A stretch of 64,000 nucleotides of DNA from JACKOB01 sp024234575 (lineage in GTDB: Bacteria > Pseudomonadota > Gammaproteobacteria > Pseudomonadales > Oleiphilaceae). How positions within the stretch are numbered: the first letter of the stretch is position 1; each line of letters opens with the position of its first letter. The DNA lies in assembly GCA_051208035.1 (NCBI GenBank), contig JBPJFZ010000004.1, positions 310,001 through 374,000 on the forward strand. Reading direction: 5' to 3'. The position numbers and the translations under genes are program-made. Of this stretch, positions 26,142 through 35,641 are shown piece by piece. The notes below the pieces were generated by a model. The model was not told the DNA's origin, made no database searches, and saw only the letters and a list, made by a program, of their open reading frames with translations.

Positions 26142-27176
26142 ATGTTGCGTGCGGAGCTGTATCGCTACCGGTTGCCTCTACGGTCGCCTCTTTACCTCAA
26201 TGGCGACCGGGCGAAAACACGCGAAGGTCTCATTTTACGGTTGTCAGATGAGCAGGGCGAAGGGCTTGGCGAAGCGGCTCCCCTGCCTGGGTTTAGTCCA
26301 GAAACGATTGTGCAGGCGGCAGAATCTCTGCACGTGCTGGCATTAGCAAGCACCCGCTTGTTGGCGTGGAATTCCGATGCAATGGATACCAGCGCATATG
26401 CGTCCGTTTGTGCCAGTGCCCGGTGGGCTTTTGATTGTGCGCGGCAAGAGTTGTTGGCGGCACGGCCAATGTATGACAAAGGGTTAATTGAAACTTGCCA
26501 CCTTTTGCAGCCAGATGAGCACATAGATGCATGCATTGCCAACCTAAAAACCAAAGCTGTCAGGGTGCTGAAAGTGAAGGTCGGCAGGGTATCGGTGAAT
26601 GAGGATATTTATCTGCTTAACCGACTCTTCTCAGCAATTCCGGCGACGGTTTTTCGGTTGGATGCGAACCGGGCATGGACGTTTTCACAAGCCGCTCAAT
26701 TTTGCCAGTCAGTCGATTGGACGCGTATCGAATTTCTGGAAGAGCCTTGCCAAACCCTTGCGGATTCCCTTCGCTTAAACTGTGTCACCTCGGTTAAATT
26801 GGCTTTAGATGAGTCTTTGAGAGAGCCCCATACTGCATTTGCGGATAGCGAAATAGCCGCTTTTATCGTTAAACCTGGAATTCATCCGGGCGGTTGGCGA
26901 GGCTTCCAGCAGGTACTTGCCGAGGCCAAGAGTCTTGGTGCGAAAGTGGTTATCAGCAGCAGTTACCAATCAAGTTTGGGGGTAAGCCAGCTGGCAGCCC
27001 TCGCTGCTACCTATACTCCCGAAAGTATGCCCGGGCTTGATACCTTGTCAGTCTTCTCACATGATGTCATACGGCCATGTATCATGATGAACCAAGTAGC
27101 AAGGCCGCTTTTCTCTTTGGCAGATATGACGCCGCTTTGGACAATTCAGAGCGGGAAAGTTTTGACGGCGGGCTGA
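26142..27176 (+). CDS. menC: o-Succinylbenzoate synthase
   Basis: 344 residues, enolase superfamily. The N-terminal capping domain (YRYRLPLRSPLYLNGDRAKT) is followed by a barrel with the K-x-K acid/base pair in VLKVKVGR, metal ligands in FRLDANRAWTF, EFLEEPC and ALDES, and the later IVKPGIHPGG lysine. It dehydrates SHCHC to o-succinylbenzoate. The start ATG at 26142 has no convincing Shine-Dalgarno sequence, but the short 17-bp gap to menB favours coupling. It needs SHCHC as substrate, the product of MenH, which is not encoded here. Confidence 0.93.
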   Translation: MLRAELYRYRLPLRSPLYLNGDRAKTREGLILRLSDEQGEGLGEAAPLPGFSPETIVQAAESLHVLALASTRLLAWNSDAMDTSAYASVCASARWAFDCARQELLAARPMYDKGLIETCHLLQPDEHIDACIANLKTKAVRVLKVKVGRVSVNEDIYLLNRLFSAIPATVFRLDANRAWTFSQAAQFCQSVDWTRIEFLEEPCQTLADSLRLNCVTSVKLALDESLREPHTAFADSEIAAFIVKPGIHPGGWRGFQQVLAEAKSLGAKVVISSSYQSSLGVSQLAALAATYTPESMPGLDTLSVFSHDVIRPCIMMNQVARPLFSLADMTPLWTIQSGKVLTAG

Positions 27177-27251
27177 TGGTTTACGAGCTACACAAAAATA
27201 TTTTTCATGCCCGGCCAATTGCTCTATTCATCGTGATTTGTGGATTGATTT

Positions 27252-28703
27252 GTGAAAGTAAAATCTAACTCTAAATCTAACTCAGCAATGAACAATACAT
27301 CACCGCAAAGTGATGACGGTCAGCAACCGGATGCGGGTATTTGCCCGGTAAGATATCAGTCATTGCGACAACCTGATGTTATCGCCATAAAGCACGGCCG
27401 CGCTTGTGTAAACTATCAGCAGTTAGATGATCTGGTCAGCCATTTGGTCGAGGCATTGCAGAGGGCTGGTGTTAGCGAAGGCGACCGGCTAGTGTGTCTT
27501 GTAAATGACATATCGATCTTTGTGCCGTTGATTTTTGCCGCACTCAGATCAGGGGTCATTATTATCCCGGTTAATCCAAAATACCCTGCAGATTACGCCA
27601 AGTCACTTTACTCTCACATAAAGCCCCGGTTTGTTGTGAATGAGGCGACCTTAAAGAAGTTACTGGCATCCGTCGCGGCGGTGAAGGCGTATAACGAAAA
27701 TTGTAATGTGCCGATTGATCAGTTTGCTCCTTTTACAGGTATATTTACTTCAGGTAGTAGCGGACATCCAAAGCTGGCCATACACTGCTACAAAAACCAT
27801 TATGCCAGTGCCATGGGTAGTCAACAGCAAATACCGCTGAAGTCGGGAGACTGCTGGGCGCTGACTTTACCGCTGCACCATGTATCCGGCCTGGCCATCG
27901 TCATGCGTGTCATCATGGCGGGCGCGTCTCTGGCAATTCCCAATGGCGAAGCGCTGGCAGACTTACTGGCTGCGCAGTTTGTGACACACCTTTCTGCGGT
28001 CCCGTCACAACTGGAACAATTAAGGTTGCTCCAGACACCCATGCAGGATGTTTCTCTACGTTATTTACTTGTCGGTGGTGCTGCCTGTAGCGAGGCGTTG
28101 CTTCGGTGGTTGCAGGCGAAAGACTGGCAGGTACTCATTTCCTATGGAATGACCGAAACTGCATCCCAAGCGATGACCGGCCCTGCAAATTCGCAAGGGA
28201 TTCTGCGACAGTGTTTACCCGGGCAGCAGATTAAAATCGCCAACACAGGGGAGATACTGGTCCGGGGTGACACGCTTTTTTTAGGTTACTGGCATGAGGG
28301 ACATATTGATTTACCCGTGGATGCGGAGGGTTGGTTTCATACCCGGGATATCGGTCAGCTGACCGATAATGGTCTGAAATATATGGGACGTATAGATAGT
28401 CAGTTCATCTCTGGCGGCGAGAATATTCAGCCCGAGGAAATTGAGCGCCTTATTTATGCATTGCTGTCAGTAGAGCACTGTATTGTTGTGCCCAGACCTG
28501 ATGCTATCTATGGCTCGATACCGGTCTGTTTCCTTAGCAGGCTGCCTGATGCGAAGGGTCTTGAACAATTGCAGAGGCAGCTATCAGCACAGCTGCCTGC
28601 ATTCAAAGTACCACGGGAGTTCTTCCCGCTCGAGGTAAGTGATGGTGGCCAGTTAAAGGTAAGTCGTCAAAGCCTTGTGCAGCGGCTGCTTAGCAAGCCG
28701 TAA
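27252..28703 (+). CDS. menE: o-Succinylbenzoate-CoA ligase
   Basis: 483 residues from GTG 27252; an ATG at 27288 is an alternative, and neither has a strong ribosome site. The first codons lie in a repeat (aaatctaactc twice). Adenylation motifs: GIFTSGSSGHPKLAIHCYKN, ISYGMTETASQAMT, GWFHTRDIGQLTDNG, GRIDSQFISGGENIQPEE and a C-terminal QLKVSRQSL lysine segment. It activates o-succinylbenzoate with ATP and CoA. Last gene of the men operon. Its 3' end overlaps the convergent Crp/Fnr-type gene by 14 bp, so the two transcripts are antisense there. Confidence 0.93.
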   Translation: MKVKSNSKSNSAMNNTSPQSDDGQQPDAGICPVRYQSLRQPDVIAIKHGRACVNYQQLDDLVSHLVEALQRAGVSEGDRLVCLVNDISIFVPLIFAALRSGVIIIPVNPKYPADYAKSLYSHIKPRFVVNEATLKKLLASVAAVKAYNENCNVPIDQFAPFTGIFTSGSSGHPKLAIHCYKNHYASAMGSQQQIPLKSGDCWALTLPLHHVSGLAIVMRVIMAGASLAIPNGEALADLLAAQFVTHLSAVPSQLEQLRLLQTPMQDVSLRYLLVGGAACSEALLRWLQAKDWQVLISYGMTETASQAMTGPANSQGILRQCLPGQQIKIANTGEILVRGDTLFLGYWHEGHIDLPVDAEGWFHTRDIGQLTDNGLKYMGRIDSQFISGGENIQPEEIERLIYALLSVEHCIVVPRPDAIYGSIPVCFLSRLPDAKGLEQLQRQLSAQLPAFKVPREFFPLEVSDGGQLKVSRQSLVQRLLSKP

Positions 28704-29379
28704 GATACTTGGTTTTCATCGCATGGATATCGGGAATCTGGATGTCGCTGCCATTAATTTCTATCATTTTGTCACGACGGAACTTGTTAAATATCCGTGA
28801 TAGGGTTTCTGGCGTGATCGCCAATCTTGATGCCAGCAGTTGCTTCTGGACCGGCAAACGAAACGTTCGATTTTCTTTTTGCGCTGCGGTTGTGCGCACA
28901 AGATAACTCGCCACTCTTGATAGCGCCGTGTCCATTGTCAGACTTTCAATTTCTAATACTTTGTTCACCAGCTTTTGCGACATGGTATTGAGAAATTGCA
29001 GGCAGCAAAGCGGATTTGACTGCAAGTGGTCTTTTACTGTCTGGCACTGAAATGAATACAGTACACAATCTGTAATCGCTTTGGCGGTGGCGATGTGTTT
29101 GGGGTCATCTAAAAATAAACCGGTTTCTGCAAGGGTTTGGCCTGGCTCTACAATATCAATGACTTTCTCGTTACCATCCATAGAAAGCCGTGTCAGGGTC
29201 ACCATGCCAGAAACCAAGAGATAGAATTTGTTATTGGTGTCTTCCTGAAGAAAAATTGCCCGGTTGGCTGATACTTCTTCACGGCGAATAGCGAAAGACA
29301 ATTCTTGAAGTGATGACTGATTGAGCTGGCTGAAAGGTGCAAAACCCCGAATCTCTGATAACTCCATCGCATTAATCAT
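28690..29379 (-). CDS. Crp/Fnr-family regulator, DNR-like
   Basis: 229 residues, ATG preceded by AGAGGTGAGC. An N-terminal cyclic-nucleotide-binding-like domain (about 15-130) is followed by a long dimerisation helix and a winged HTH. The recognition helix TPETLSRIFNKF has the E-x-x-S-R set that in FNR/DNR proteins reads TTGAT/TTGAC half-sites. The N-terminus lacks the cysteine cluster of FNR, so an oxygen-labile [4Fe-4S] sensor is unlikely; DNR/NNR-type haem/NO sensing is an alternative. Two matching boxes lie 148-183 bp upstream. Convergent with menE, so anaerobic or nitric-oxide control near menaquinone genes is plausible. Confidence 0.9.
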   Translation of the reverse strand: MINAMELSEIRGFAPFSQLNQSSLQELSFAIRREEVSANRAIFLQEDTNNKFYLLVSGMVTLTRLSMDGNEKVIDIVEPGQTLAETGLFLDDPKHIATAKAITDCVLYSFQCQTVKDHLQSNPLCCLQFLNTMSQKLVNKVLEIESLTMDTALSRVASYLVRTTAAQKENRTFRLPVQKQLLASRLAITPETLSRIFNKFRRDKMIEINGSDIQIPDIHAMKTKYLTAC

Positions 29380-29526
29380 TTGTGCTCACCTCTTGATATT
29401 ATTGTATGTAGCGGATCAAATGTACGATCTCTCAACCCGCCAAATGCCTATGGGGTGAATTCTAGAGCGCGTAGTCATTGTTACTATATCACTTAATGAG
29501 TAGTTGTCAGGTTAACGGGGTTTTTA

Positions 29527-29562
29527 TTGATCTTTGTCAATTTCAGTTTTGACGCAGGTCAA
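29527..29562. promoter_or_regulatory. Two FNR/DNR-type boxes
   Basis: TTGATCTTTGTCAA at 29527-29540 (one mismatch to the TTGAT-N4-ATCAA consensus) and the perfect dyad TTGACGCAGGTCAA at 29549-29562. Their centres are 22 bp apart, two helical turns. They lie in the 231-bp gap between the Crp/Fnr-type gene and the exonuclease gene, both on the minus strand, hence upstream of the regulator. Autoregulation is the simplest reading. Confidence 0.65.
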
Positions 29563-29610
29563 ATTTGACGGGGTCGAGTTTGCAGTTCACAAGGTAGGGG
29601 CATGCATAGG

Positions 29611-30336
29611 CTAGAGCTGATGCTGCTGTTTTCGTAGTCTCGTTTGAGCTTCAATTTTTTGTAAAAAGCTGCCCCAGGTTGTTATTCCCAACTTTTTAGC
29701 CTGATTGAGGCAAACCAGCAAAAGCTCGGCCGAAATCATCGCATCGGCCGATGCATTGTGACGGTCAATATCCATATCGAATCCAAAGTGCTGACACCAC
29801 GCATCAAGCCCTCGCAGATTTTTGCCCGGGGTCGGGTAGCAGGCACAAGCGATGTCTTCAAGATCATAAAAAGGGTAGTTTGGTACAACTCCAAGGTGCG
29901 ACTGGGCAGCCTTATTAAGAATGGCTTTATCAAAGGGAGCATGAAACGCGATAAGAATTGCATCTTTAGCATATTCGTAAAAGTCGATCAGGCTTTCAGT
30001 AATATCCGCCCCTTGCGCAATTTCGCCGGGCACGATGCCATGCACGAGCGTTGCCGCACCCGCCTCAGTGTTGGGCTGAAACAATATCTTTTCGAATTGT
30101 CTGCCGTTTTGTATGCGGGCGTTTTCAATCGTGACAGCACCCAAGGCAATAGGAACATCTTTACGAATATTTAAGCCAGTGGTCTCAAAATCCAGGACAA
30201 CAAATCTGGTATTCAGCAATGACCGTGTTTCATCGGGCCGATTGGAGGTCAGGGCCTCAATTCTCTTTTTTAGGGTACCATCGACATCTTTTTGTAGACG
30301 GTTGCGCTGCCACTTTGCTTTAAACCACTTTGTCAT
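29611..30336 (-). CDS. DEDDh 3'-5' exonuclease (DnaQ/RNase T fold)
   Basis: 241 residues, ATG with AGGA upstream. The three exonuclease motifs are present: FVVLDFETTGLN (Asp and Glu, motif I), LIAFHAPFDKAIL (motif II) and DRHNASADAMISAELL (His and Asp, motif III). An N-terminal basic helix (KAKWQRNRLQKDVDG) precedes them. Proteins of this type often sit directly after a CBS/DUF294 nucleotidyltransferase gene in gammaproteobacteria, as here with a 35-bp gap. The function of the pair is not established to my knowledge. The companion gene is broken by a stop codon (see 30372-32294). Confidence 0.9.
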   Translation of the reverse strand: MTKWFKAKWQRNRLQKDVDGTLKKRIEALTSNRPDETRSLLNTRFVVLDFETTGLNIRKDVPIALGAVTIENARIQNGRQFEKILFQPNTEAGAATLVHGIVPGEIAQGADITESLIDFYEYAKDAILIAFHAPFDKAILNKAAQSHLGVVPNYPFYDLEDIACACYPTPGKNLRGLDAWCQHFGFDMDIDRHNASADAMISAELLLVCLNQAKKLGITTWGSFLQKIEAQTRLRKQQHQL

Positions 30337-30371
30337 GTGTCTGTGTCCTGTATGACATGCTATCAGCGCTT

Positions 30372-32294
30372 CTATAGTTGGTAACGAACTTCCAGCTTCT
30401 GTTGCAGTCGTTGTGCCTGGCGAAATGCTTCTTTTAAAATTCTTTTATCCAGTGGGTTAAGCGTTTCGGGGAGCACCAGATTACTGGGGGGCACGCCAGA
30501 TTTACTTTGTTCGTAATGATGCTTCATGCGGATGGTTTGGATAAAACTATAGGCTTCTGTCCAGGCGGCGGCATCTTGCTCATTCACATTCTTAAGTGCC
30601 ACCAATGCTGCCAGCCGTTCCATCGTGTTTGGAATAACGATGCCATTGGCGATCGCTAAAATTCGCAGCCCTTCGATGAAAGGGCTCAAGCCCTGTGTTT
30701 TGAGGTCAATGCCTTTACCGGTCTTTGATTTCTTCGTGGTGAACTGCCCGAACATATTTAGCGGTGGCCGGTTACGCAACGCACTGGCGGCCAGCATTTT
30801 TTGGCAGAGCGTGTTATTGGCAATCTTCTTGACCAGATGCTCCTGCAGCTCGGCAACGGTGTCCTCGTCGCCCCAGACCGCACGTATATCAAATAAAATG
30901 GTTGAATTAAGCAGGTTCTCAGGGGTGGTTGATGCCACCAGTTTGCTGAATTTGGCTTTCCATTAGTCTAGCGTCAGACAAAGTTCAGGGTTGGAAGCCA
31001 TAATGTTGCCTTTGCACAAAGGAAAGCCACAGAAATCGAGCTTCTTGTTGACGATACCTGCGTAGTCCAGCAATGCCTGTCTGTCGGTTGCTTTTTCATG
31101 GTCACCAGAGGTATGAAAGAGAATGCCGTTATCCTGATCAGTGACCAGAGTCTGCTCCATGCGCGCCTCGCTACCAAAACTAAGCCAGGTGAAATCTGGC
31201 ACATTGCCCTGGTAGCTGGCGCTGGTTAGCTCTAGCACCCGACGCACGGTGTAATCATTGAGTAACGTTGTGATACGGTTGATTTGTAATACAGACGCGC
31301 CATGCGCCAGCATGTTGTTGACCAGGCCGGGTATGTCTTCACGAATCAGGTTGATTGCATCATAACTAGGGGCATTACCCAGTGCTCTGGCCAAATGCAC
31401 CAGGTTTACCCGTTGCAGCGAAAAAATATCCCTCTCTGATATGACGCCTGCCAATTCTCCGTGCTCATTCACCAGACAGACATGTGCGAAGTGGTGCTCT
31501 GCCATCAATAGGGCGGCGTCGAAGGCTGTCGCGTTAATCGGTAATGACTTCGGGTTGTGGGTCATCACCTGGCTTAGCGCGATGGATAAATCTTCATGGC
31601 CGTCGGCAATTACCCGTCGCAAATCCCGTAAAGTAAAAATACCGATGGGGCGGCGGGCTTCACTGGTGGCGACCATGCTGCCAATATTGTTGGCATGCAT
31701 AAGCTCAACTGCCTTACGCAGAGGCGTATCAGGGGCACATACAATAGGATTTTTACGGGCAAATTCAGCTAATGGCGTATTCAGCGAATAGCCTTCCCGC
31801 AGATGATCAGAAGCCTGTGATTTAAATCGTTTATTGGCCTGATCAAGTAAACTGCTGATGCCACGAATAGCAAAATCGCGGAAAACATCGCTCTCTGTAA
31901 AAACGGTGATGAATGATTCGCGACTGATGATAAAACAAAAGCAGTCTTCATGGGCCCGGTAGCAGGTGCGGGTTGCGCGCTCTCCTAACAGCGCGGCCAT
32001 GGGAAAGCACTCGCCTGGTTGCAGCGTTAACGTCACATTGCCAGCATTTGCGGCAGTAGCCTGGCGCTCACCTCGCACCAGACCCTTTTTGAGAATATAA
32101 AGCGATTCAACACAACCGCTATCCGGGCCAATGATCATATCGTCTTTATGGTAGAAGGCGATTTCAGAGTGCTCGACGAGGTAGCTGAGTTGATGCAGCT
32201 CCATTTGGTTGAATGGTGCATGCTTTTGTAAAAAGTCGACGAGGTTGCGTGTGTTATGATACGACGTCGCTTTTTCAGATAGGCGGGTAGTCAT
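30372..32294 (-). pseudogene. cNMP-binding/CBS/DUF294 nucleotidyltransferase gene with one in-frame TAA
   Basis: The frame encodes 443 residues, a TAA at 30963-30965, then 196 more residues in the same frame. Part one holds a cyclic-nucleotide-binding domain (about 15-140), two CBS motifs (about 170-295) and the DUF294 nucleotidyltransferase core with FGSEARMEQ...DQD (GS at 374-375, D386/D388). Part two begins WKAKFSKLVAS and is the DUF294 C-terminal domain. In intact relatives the sequence SNPELC-x-x-x-[DE/Q]-W-K runs through this point, so the stop replaces a single residue, probably Glu or Gln. Neither half shows other decay. A recent nonsense mutation, a sequencing error or readthrough are all possible; re-initiation at GTG 30938 would give a 188-residue fragment. 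Confidence 0.85.
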
Positions 32295-32484
32295 GATAAT
32301 TTAAGCCCTTTCTCTTGATTTTGCAGCAGTCAGTACCATCAATGTATTAGCGATAAGTATAATGTACGATTCGAACTATATACTTAATAACAAGCCATTT
32401 TTGGCCGGCTGGGCTTGTTTAATTTACCTGAGGGCAGTCTGTCTTCTTTAAAATAGTTGCCGTAGTAGTAAAGAGGAATTCGTT

Positions 32485-33069
32485 ATGACAGAAACGGATG
32501 AAGAGAATAATTTCTTCGAAGAGATGAAAGATGTAAAGCCGTTGCCAAATGCGCCAAAGGCGGATGTGGGTAAAAAGCAAGTGCTCACACCAGGACATGA
32601 GATTAGAAGAATGGCGGCAGTACGAGCCAAGTTTCTCGATCTTAATCCGTTGGTGGTGTCGGAGCATATTGACATGCTTGGTCCCAATGACATCCTCGAT
32701 TTTCGCCGTCCTGGCGTGCAGCTGGGTGTGTATAAGAAGCTGCGTCTGGGTAAATATGATATTGAAGCCCGTCTGGATTTGCATCGCCAGACCGTTGAAA
32801 GTGCCCGGTTAGAGGTGTTTCGTTTTGTGCGTGATTGTCATCGCTATGGCCTGAGAACGGTCATTATTCTGCACGGTAAGGGTGACCGCAACCCGGATAA
32901 AGTAGCCTTGTTAAAAAGCCATCTGGCAAACTGGCTGACAGAGCTTGACGAGGTTATGGCATTCCACTCAGCCCAAAAACACCACGGGGGGACGGGTGCC
33001 GCCTATGTGTTGTTACGCAAAAACGAACAGGAAAAGCAAAATAATCGCGAACGGCATGGTTTGAAGTGA
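32485..33069 (+). CDS. smrA: Smr-domain protein (SmrA-like)
   Basis: 194 residues, ATG preceded by AAAGAGGAATTCGTT. The N-terminal half is acidic and then basic (MTETDEENNFFEEMKDVKPL). The C-terminal Smr domain (about 95-175) has RLDLHRQTVESARLEVFRFV and IILHGKGDRN, the L-D-L-H and H-G-x-G signatures of the MutS2/SmrA nuclease domain. E. coli SmrA-type proteins are nicking or RNA-cleaving nucleases. Divergent from the DUF294 gene, with 190 bp between them. Confidence 0.88.
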   Translation: MTETDEENNFFEEMKDVKPLPNAPKADVGKKQVLTPGHEIRRMAAVRAKFLDLNPLVVSEHIDMLGPNDILDFRRPGVQLGVYKKLRLGKYDIEARLDLHRQTVESARLEVFRFVRDCHRYGLRTVIILHGKGDRNPDKVALLKSHLANWLTELDEVMAFHSAQKHHGGTGAAYVLLRKNEQEKQNNRERHGLK

Positions 33070-33320
33070 CGCTTAGTAGAATAACGCTGTATGGCACAAA
33101 GCTATTTGCGTCAGAAATATGCCAGTCAGTAATCCGGGAAAGAGGGGGGGATAGCGAAAATTTTTAAGCCAATGTCCCTCTCGCACTATCTCAATCGCGC
33201 TATCTGGTTAATAATAGAATCATCCCACTGCCATCAGCACGAAGTGTCTGATGTCGGTGTTCCTTAGATCAGTCCTATAGGCTGTTAAACTACACTCCTA
33301 ATTGAGGAAAGGCCAAGTAC

Positions 33321-35576
33321 ATGAAATTTGAATTCCCCGTCATTGTAATCGACGAAGATTTTCGTTCGGAAAATATCTCCGGATCAGGTATACGTGACCT
33401 TGCCGAAGCGATTGGCAAGCAAGGGTTCGAGGTGGTTGGCTTTACCAGCTATGTTGACTTGTCTGCCTTTGCCCAGCAAGCCAGCCGGGCCTCCTGTTTT
33501 ATACTATCTATTGATGACGAAGAGTTTGGTGAAGGCTCTGCAGAAGAAATTGACACGGCACTAAAGGCGCTGCGCGACTTTATGAACGAAGTACGCAAGC
33601 GCAATAAAGATATCCCGATCTTTTTATATGGTGAGACGCGAACGTCAAGACATATCCCCAATGATGTGTTGCGAGAGTTACACGGTTTTATTCACATGTT
33701 CGAAGATACGCCAGAATTTGTTGCCCGGCATATCATTCGTGAAGCCAAAAAATACCTCGAGTCTTTGGCACCCCCATTTTTCTCAGCATTGATGGATTAC
33801 GCCAGTGACAGCTCATACTCCTGGCACTGTCCTGGACACTCTGGCGGTGTGGCATTTTTGAAAAGCCCGGTAGGACGCATGTTCCATCAGTTTTTTGGCG
33901 AGAACCTGCTACGGGCTGACGTTTGTAACTCGGTAGATGAACTCGGGCAGTTGTTGGATCACACCGGCCCTGTTGCCCAAAGTGAGCAAAATGCGGCACG
34001 TATATTTAATTGCGATCACTTGTTCTTCGTTACCAATGGTACCTCTACATCCAATAAAGTTGTTTGGCACTCAACGGTTGCCCCTGGCGACATCGTGGTA
34101 GTAGATCGTAACTGCCATAAGTCGATACTGCATTCCATCATCATGACAGGGGCAATACCCATATTTCTGATGCCAACGCGCAACCATTACGGCATTATCG
34201 GGCCAATTCCCAAGTGCGAGTTTTCACCTGAATCGATCCGTGCAAAAATCGAAGCGAACCCTTTCGCCAGGGAAGCAGAGAACAAGAAGCCACGTATATT
34301 GACGATTACGCAAAGCACCTATGATGGCATTCTCTATAATGTCGAAGAGATTAAAGATTTACTTGGCTCGACAATCGACACCCTGCATTTTGATGAAGCC
34401 TGGTTGCCCCATGCGACTTTCCACAGTTTTTATCACAATATGCACGCCATCGGTGAGGGGCGTCCTCGTTCTGACGATACACTCGTATTTGCAACCCAGT
34501 CGACCCATAAGCTATTGGCTGGCCTGTCTCAGGCATCGCAGATTCTGGTGCAAAACGCCAGTAAGCGAACGCTGGACACGCATCGGTTTAATGAGTCCTA
34601 TTTGATGCACTCATCCACCAGCCCTCAGTATGCGATTATTGCCTCCTGTGACGTCGCTGCCGCTATGATGGAAGCGCCAGGTGGCACGGCGCTGGTAGAA
34701 GAATCGCTTTTAGAAGCACTGGATTTTCGTCGTGCCATGCGCAAAGTTGATGACGAGTTCGGCGATGATGAGTGGTGGTTTAAAGTTTGGGGGCCGGATT
34801 ATCTTGCCGATGAAGGAATTGGCGAGCGTGAAGATTGGGTAATTCAAAAGGATGATACCTGGCACGACTTTGGTGATATTGAGTCTGGCTTCAACATGCT
34901 TGACCCCATCAAAGCAACGATTATTACCCCCGGATTAAACCTGAAAGGTGATTTTGATGAGGTGGGTATTCCCGCGGCGATTGTCAGCAAATATCTTGCT
35001 GAGCATGGCATTATCATCGAGAAAACCGGGCTGTATTCGTTTTTTATTATGTTTACCATTGGTATTACCAAAGGCCGCTGGAACTCAATGGTTACAGAGT
35101 TACAGCAGTTTAAAGACGATTATGATCAAAACCTGCCTTTGTGGCGGATCTTGCCAGAATTTGCCAAGAAAAATCGTCAGTATGAAAAGATTGGCTTGCG
35201 TGACTTATGTACCCGCATTCACCAGTTTTATAAGCAATATGATGTGGCACGTATTACCACCGACATGTACTTGTCAAACATTGAACCGGCCATGATTCCT
35301 GCAGAAGCATGGGCGCGCATGGCACATCGTGATGTCGAGCGTGTTTCAATTGATAAAATTGAAGGCAGAATTACGGCGATGCTGGTGACGCCATATCCAC
35401 CAGGTATACCATTGATGGTGCCGGGTGAGAGATTCAACAGCACAGTGATTAAGTATCTGCAGTTTGTTCGTGCCTTTAACTCAGAGTTCCCTGGCTTTGA
35501 AACTGATGTGCACGGCCTGGTAAGAGAGCGTGTAGATGGCGTTGATAGTTACTTCATTGATGTTGTAAAAGAGTAA
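33321..35576 (+). CDS. Orn/Lys/Arg decarboxylase (PLP, fold type I)
   Basis: 751 residues, ATG after GAGGAAAGGCC. A receiver-like N-terminal wing domain (1-~130: FPVIVIDEDFRS) is followed by the catalytic core. The core has SWHCPGHSGGVAFLKSP, FFVTNGTSTSNKVVWHS, the Asp-containing LHFDEAWLPHA and the PLP-binding Lys397 in TQSTHKLLAGLSQAS. The C-terminal domain ends with PYPPGIPLMVPGERF. Length and motifs fit the biodegradative arginine/lysine/ornithine decarboxylases that consume a proton and release CO2, aiding acid tolerance or polyamine synthesis. The substrate cannot be decided from sequence; arginine or lysine is most likely. Monocistronic, with a terminator after it. Confidence 0.93.
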   Translation: MKFEFPVIVIDEDFRSENISGSGIRDLAEAIGKQGFEVVGFTSYVDLSAFAQQASRASCFILSIDDEEFGEGSAEEIDTALKALRDFMNEVRKRNKDIPIFLYGETRTSRHIPNDVLRELHGFIHMFEDTPEFVARHIIREAKKYLESLAPPFFSALMDYASDSSYSWHCPGHSGGVAFLKSPVGRMFHQFFGENLLRADVCNSVDELGQLLDHTGPVAQSEQNAARIFNCDHLFFVTNGTSTSNKVVWHSTVAPGDIVVVDRNCHKSILHSIIMTGAIPIFLMPTRNHYGIIGPIPKCEFSPESIRAKIEANPFAREAENKKPRILTITQSTYDGILYNVEEIKDLLGSTIDTLHFDEAWLPHATFHSFYHNMHAIGEGRPRSDDTLVFATQSTHKLLAGLSQASQILVQNASKRTLDTHRFNESYLMHSSTSPQYAIIASCDVAAAMMEAPGGTALVEESLLEALDFRRAMRKVDDEFGDDEWWFKVWGPDYLADEGIGEREDWVIQKDDTWHDFGDIESGFNMLDPIKATIITPGLNLKGDFDEVGIPAAIVSKYLAEHGIIIEKTGLYSFFIMFTIGITKGRWNSMVTELQQFKDDYDQNLPLWRILPEFAKKNRQYEKIGLRDLCTRIHQFYKQYDVARITTDMYLSNIEPAMIPAEAWARMAHRDVERVSIDKIEGRITAMLVTPYPPGIPLMVPGERFNSTVIKYLQFVRAFNSEFPGFETDVHGLVRERVDGVDSYFIDVVKE

Positions 35577-35586
35577 TATCCAAATA

Positions 35587-35625
35587 GGCAGAAGAAGCAG
35601 GTTTGCGCTTTTTCTGCCCTTTGTT
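35587..35625 (+). terminator. Intrinsic terminator after the decarboxylase gene
   Basis: A 12-bp stem ggcagaagaagc / gctttttctgcc (35587-35598, 35607-35618, one G-U pair) with an 8-nt loop, followed by CTTTGTT. It lies just after the decarboxylase stop codon and before the convergent outer-membrane protein gene. Confidence 0.7.
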
Positions 35626-35641
35626 ATCTACTTATCATCTG

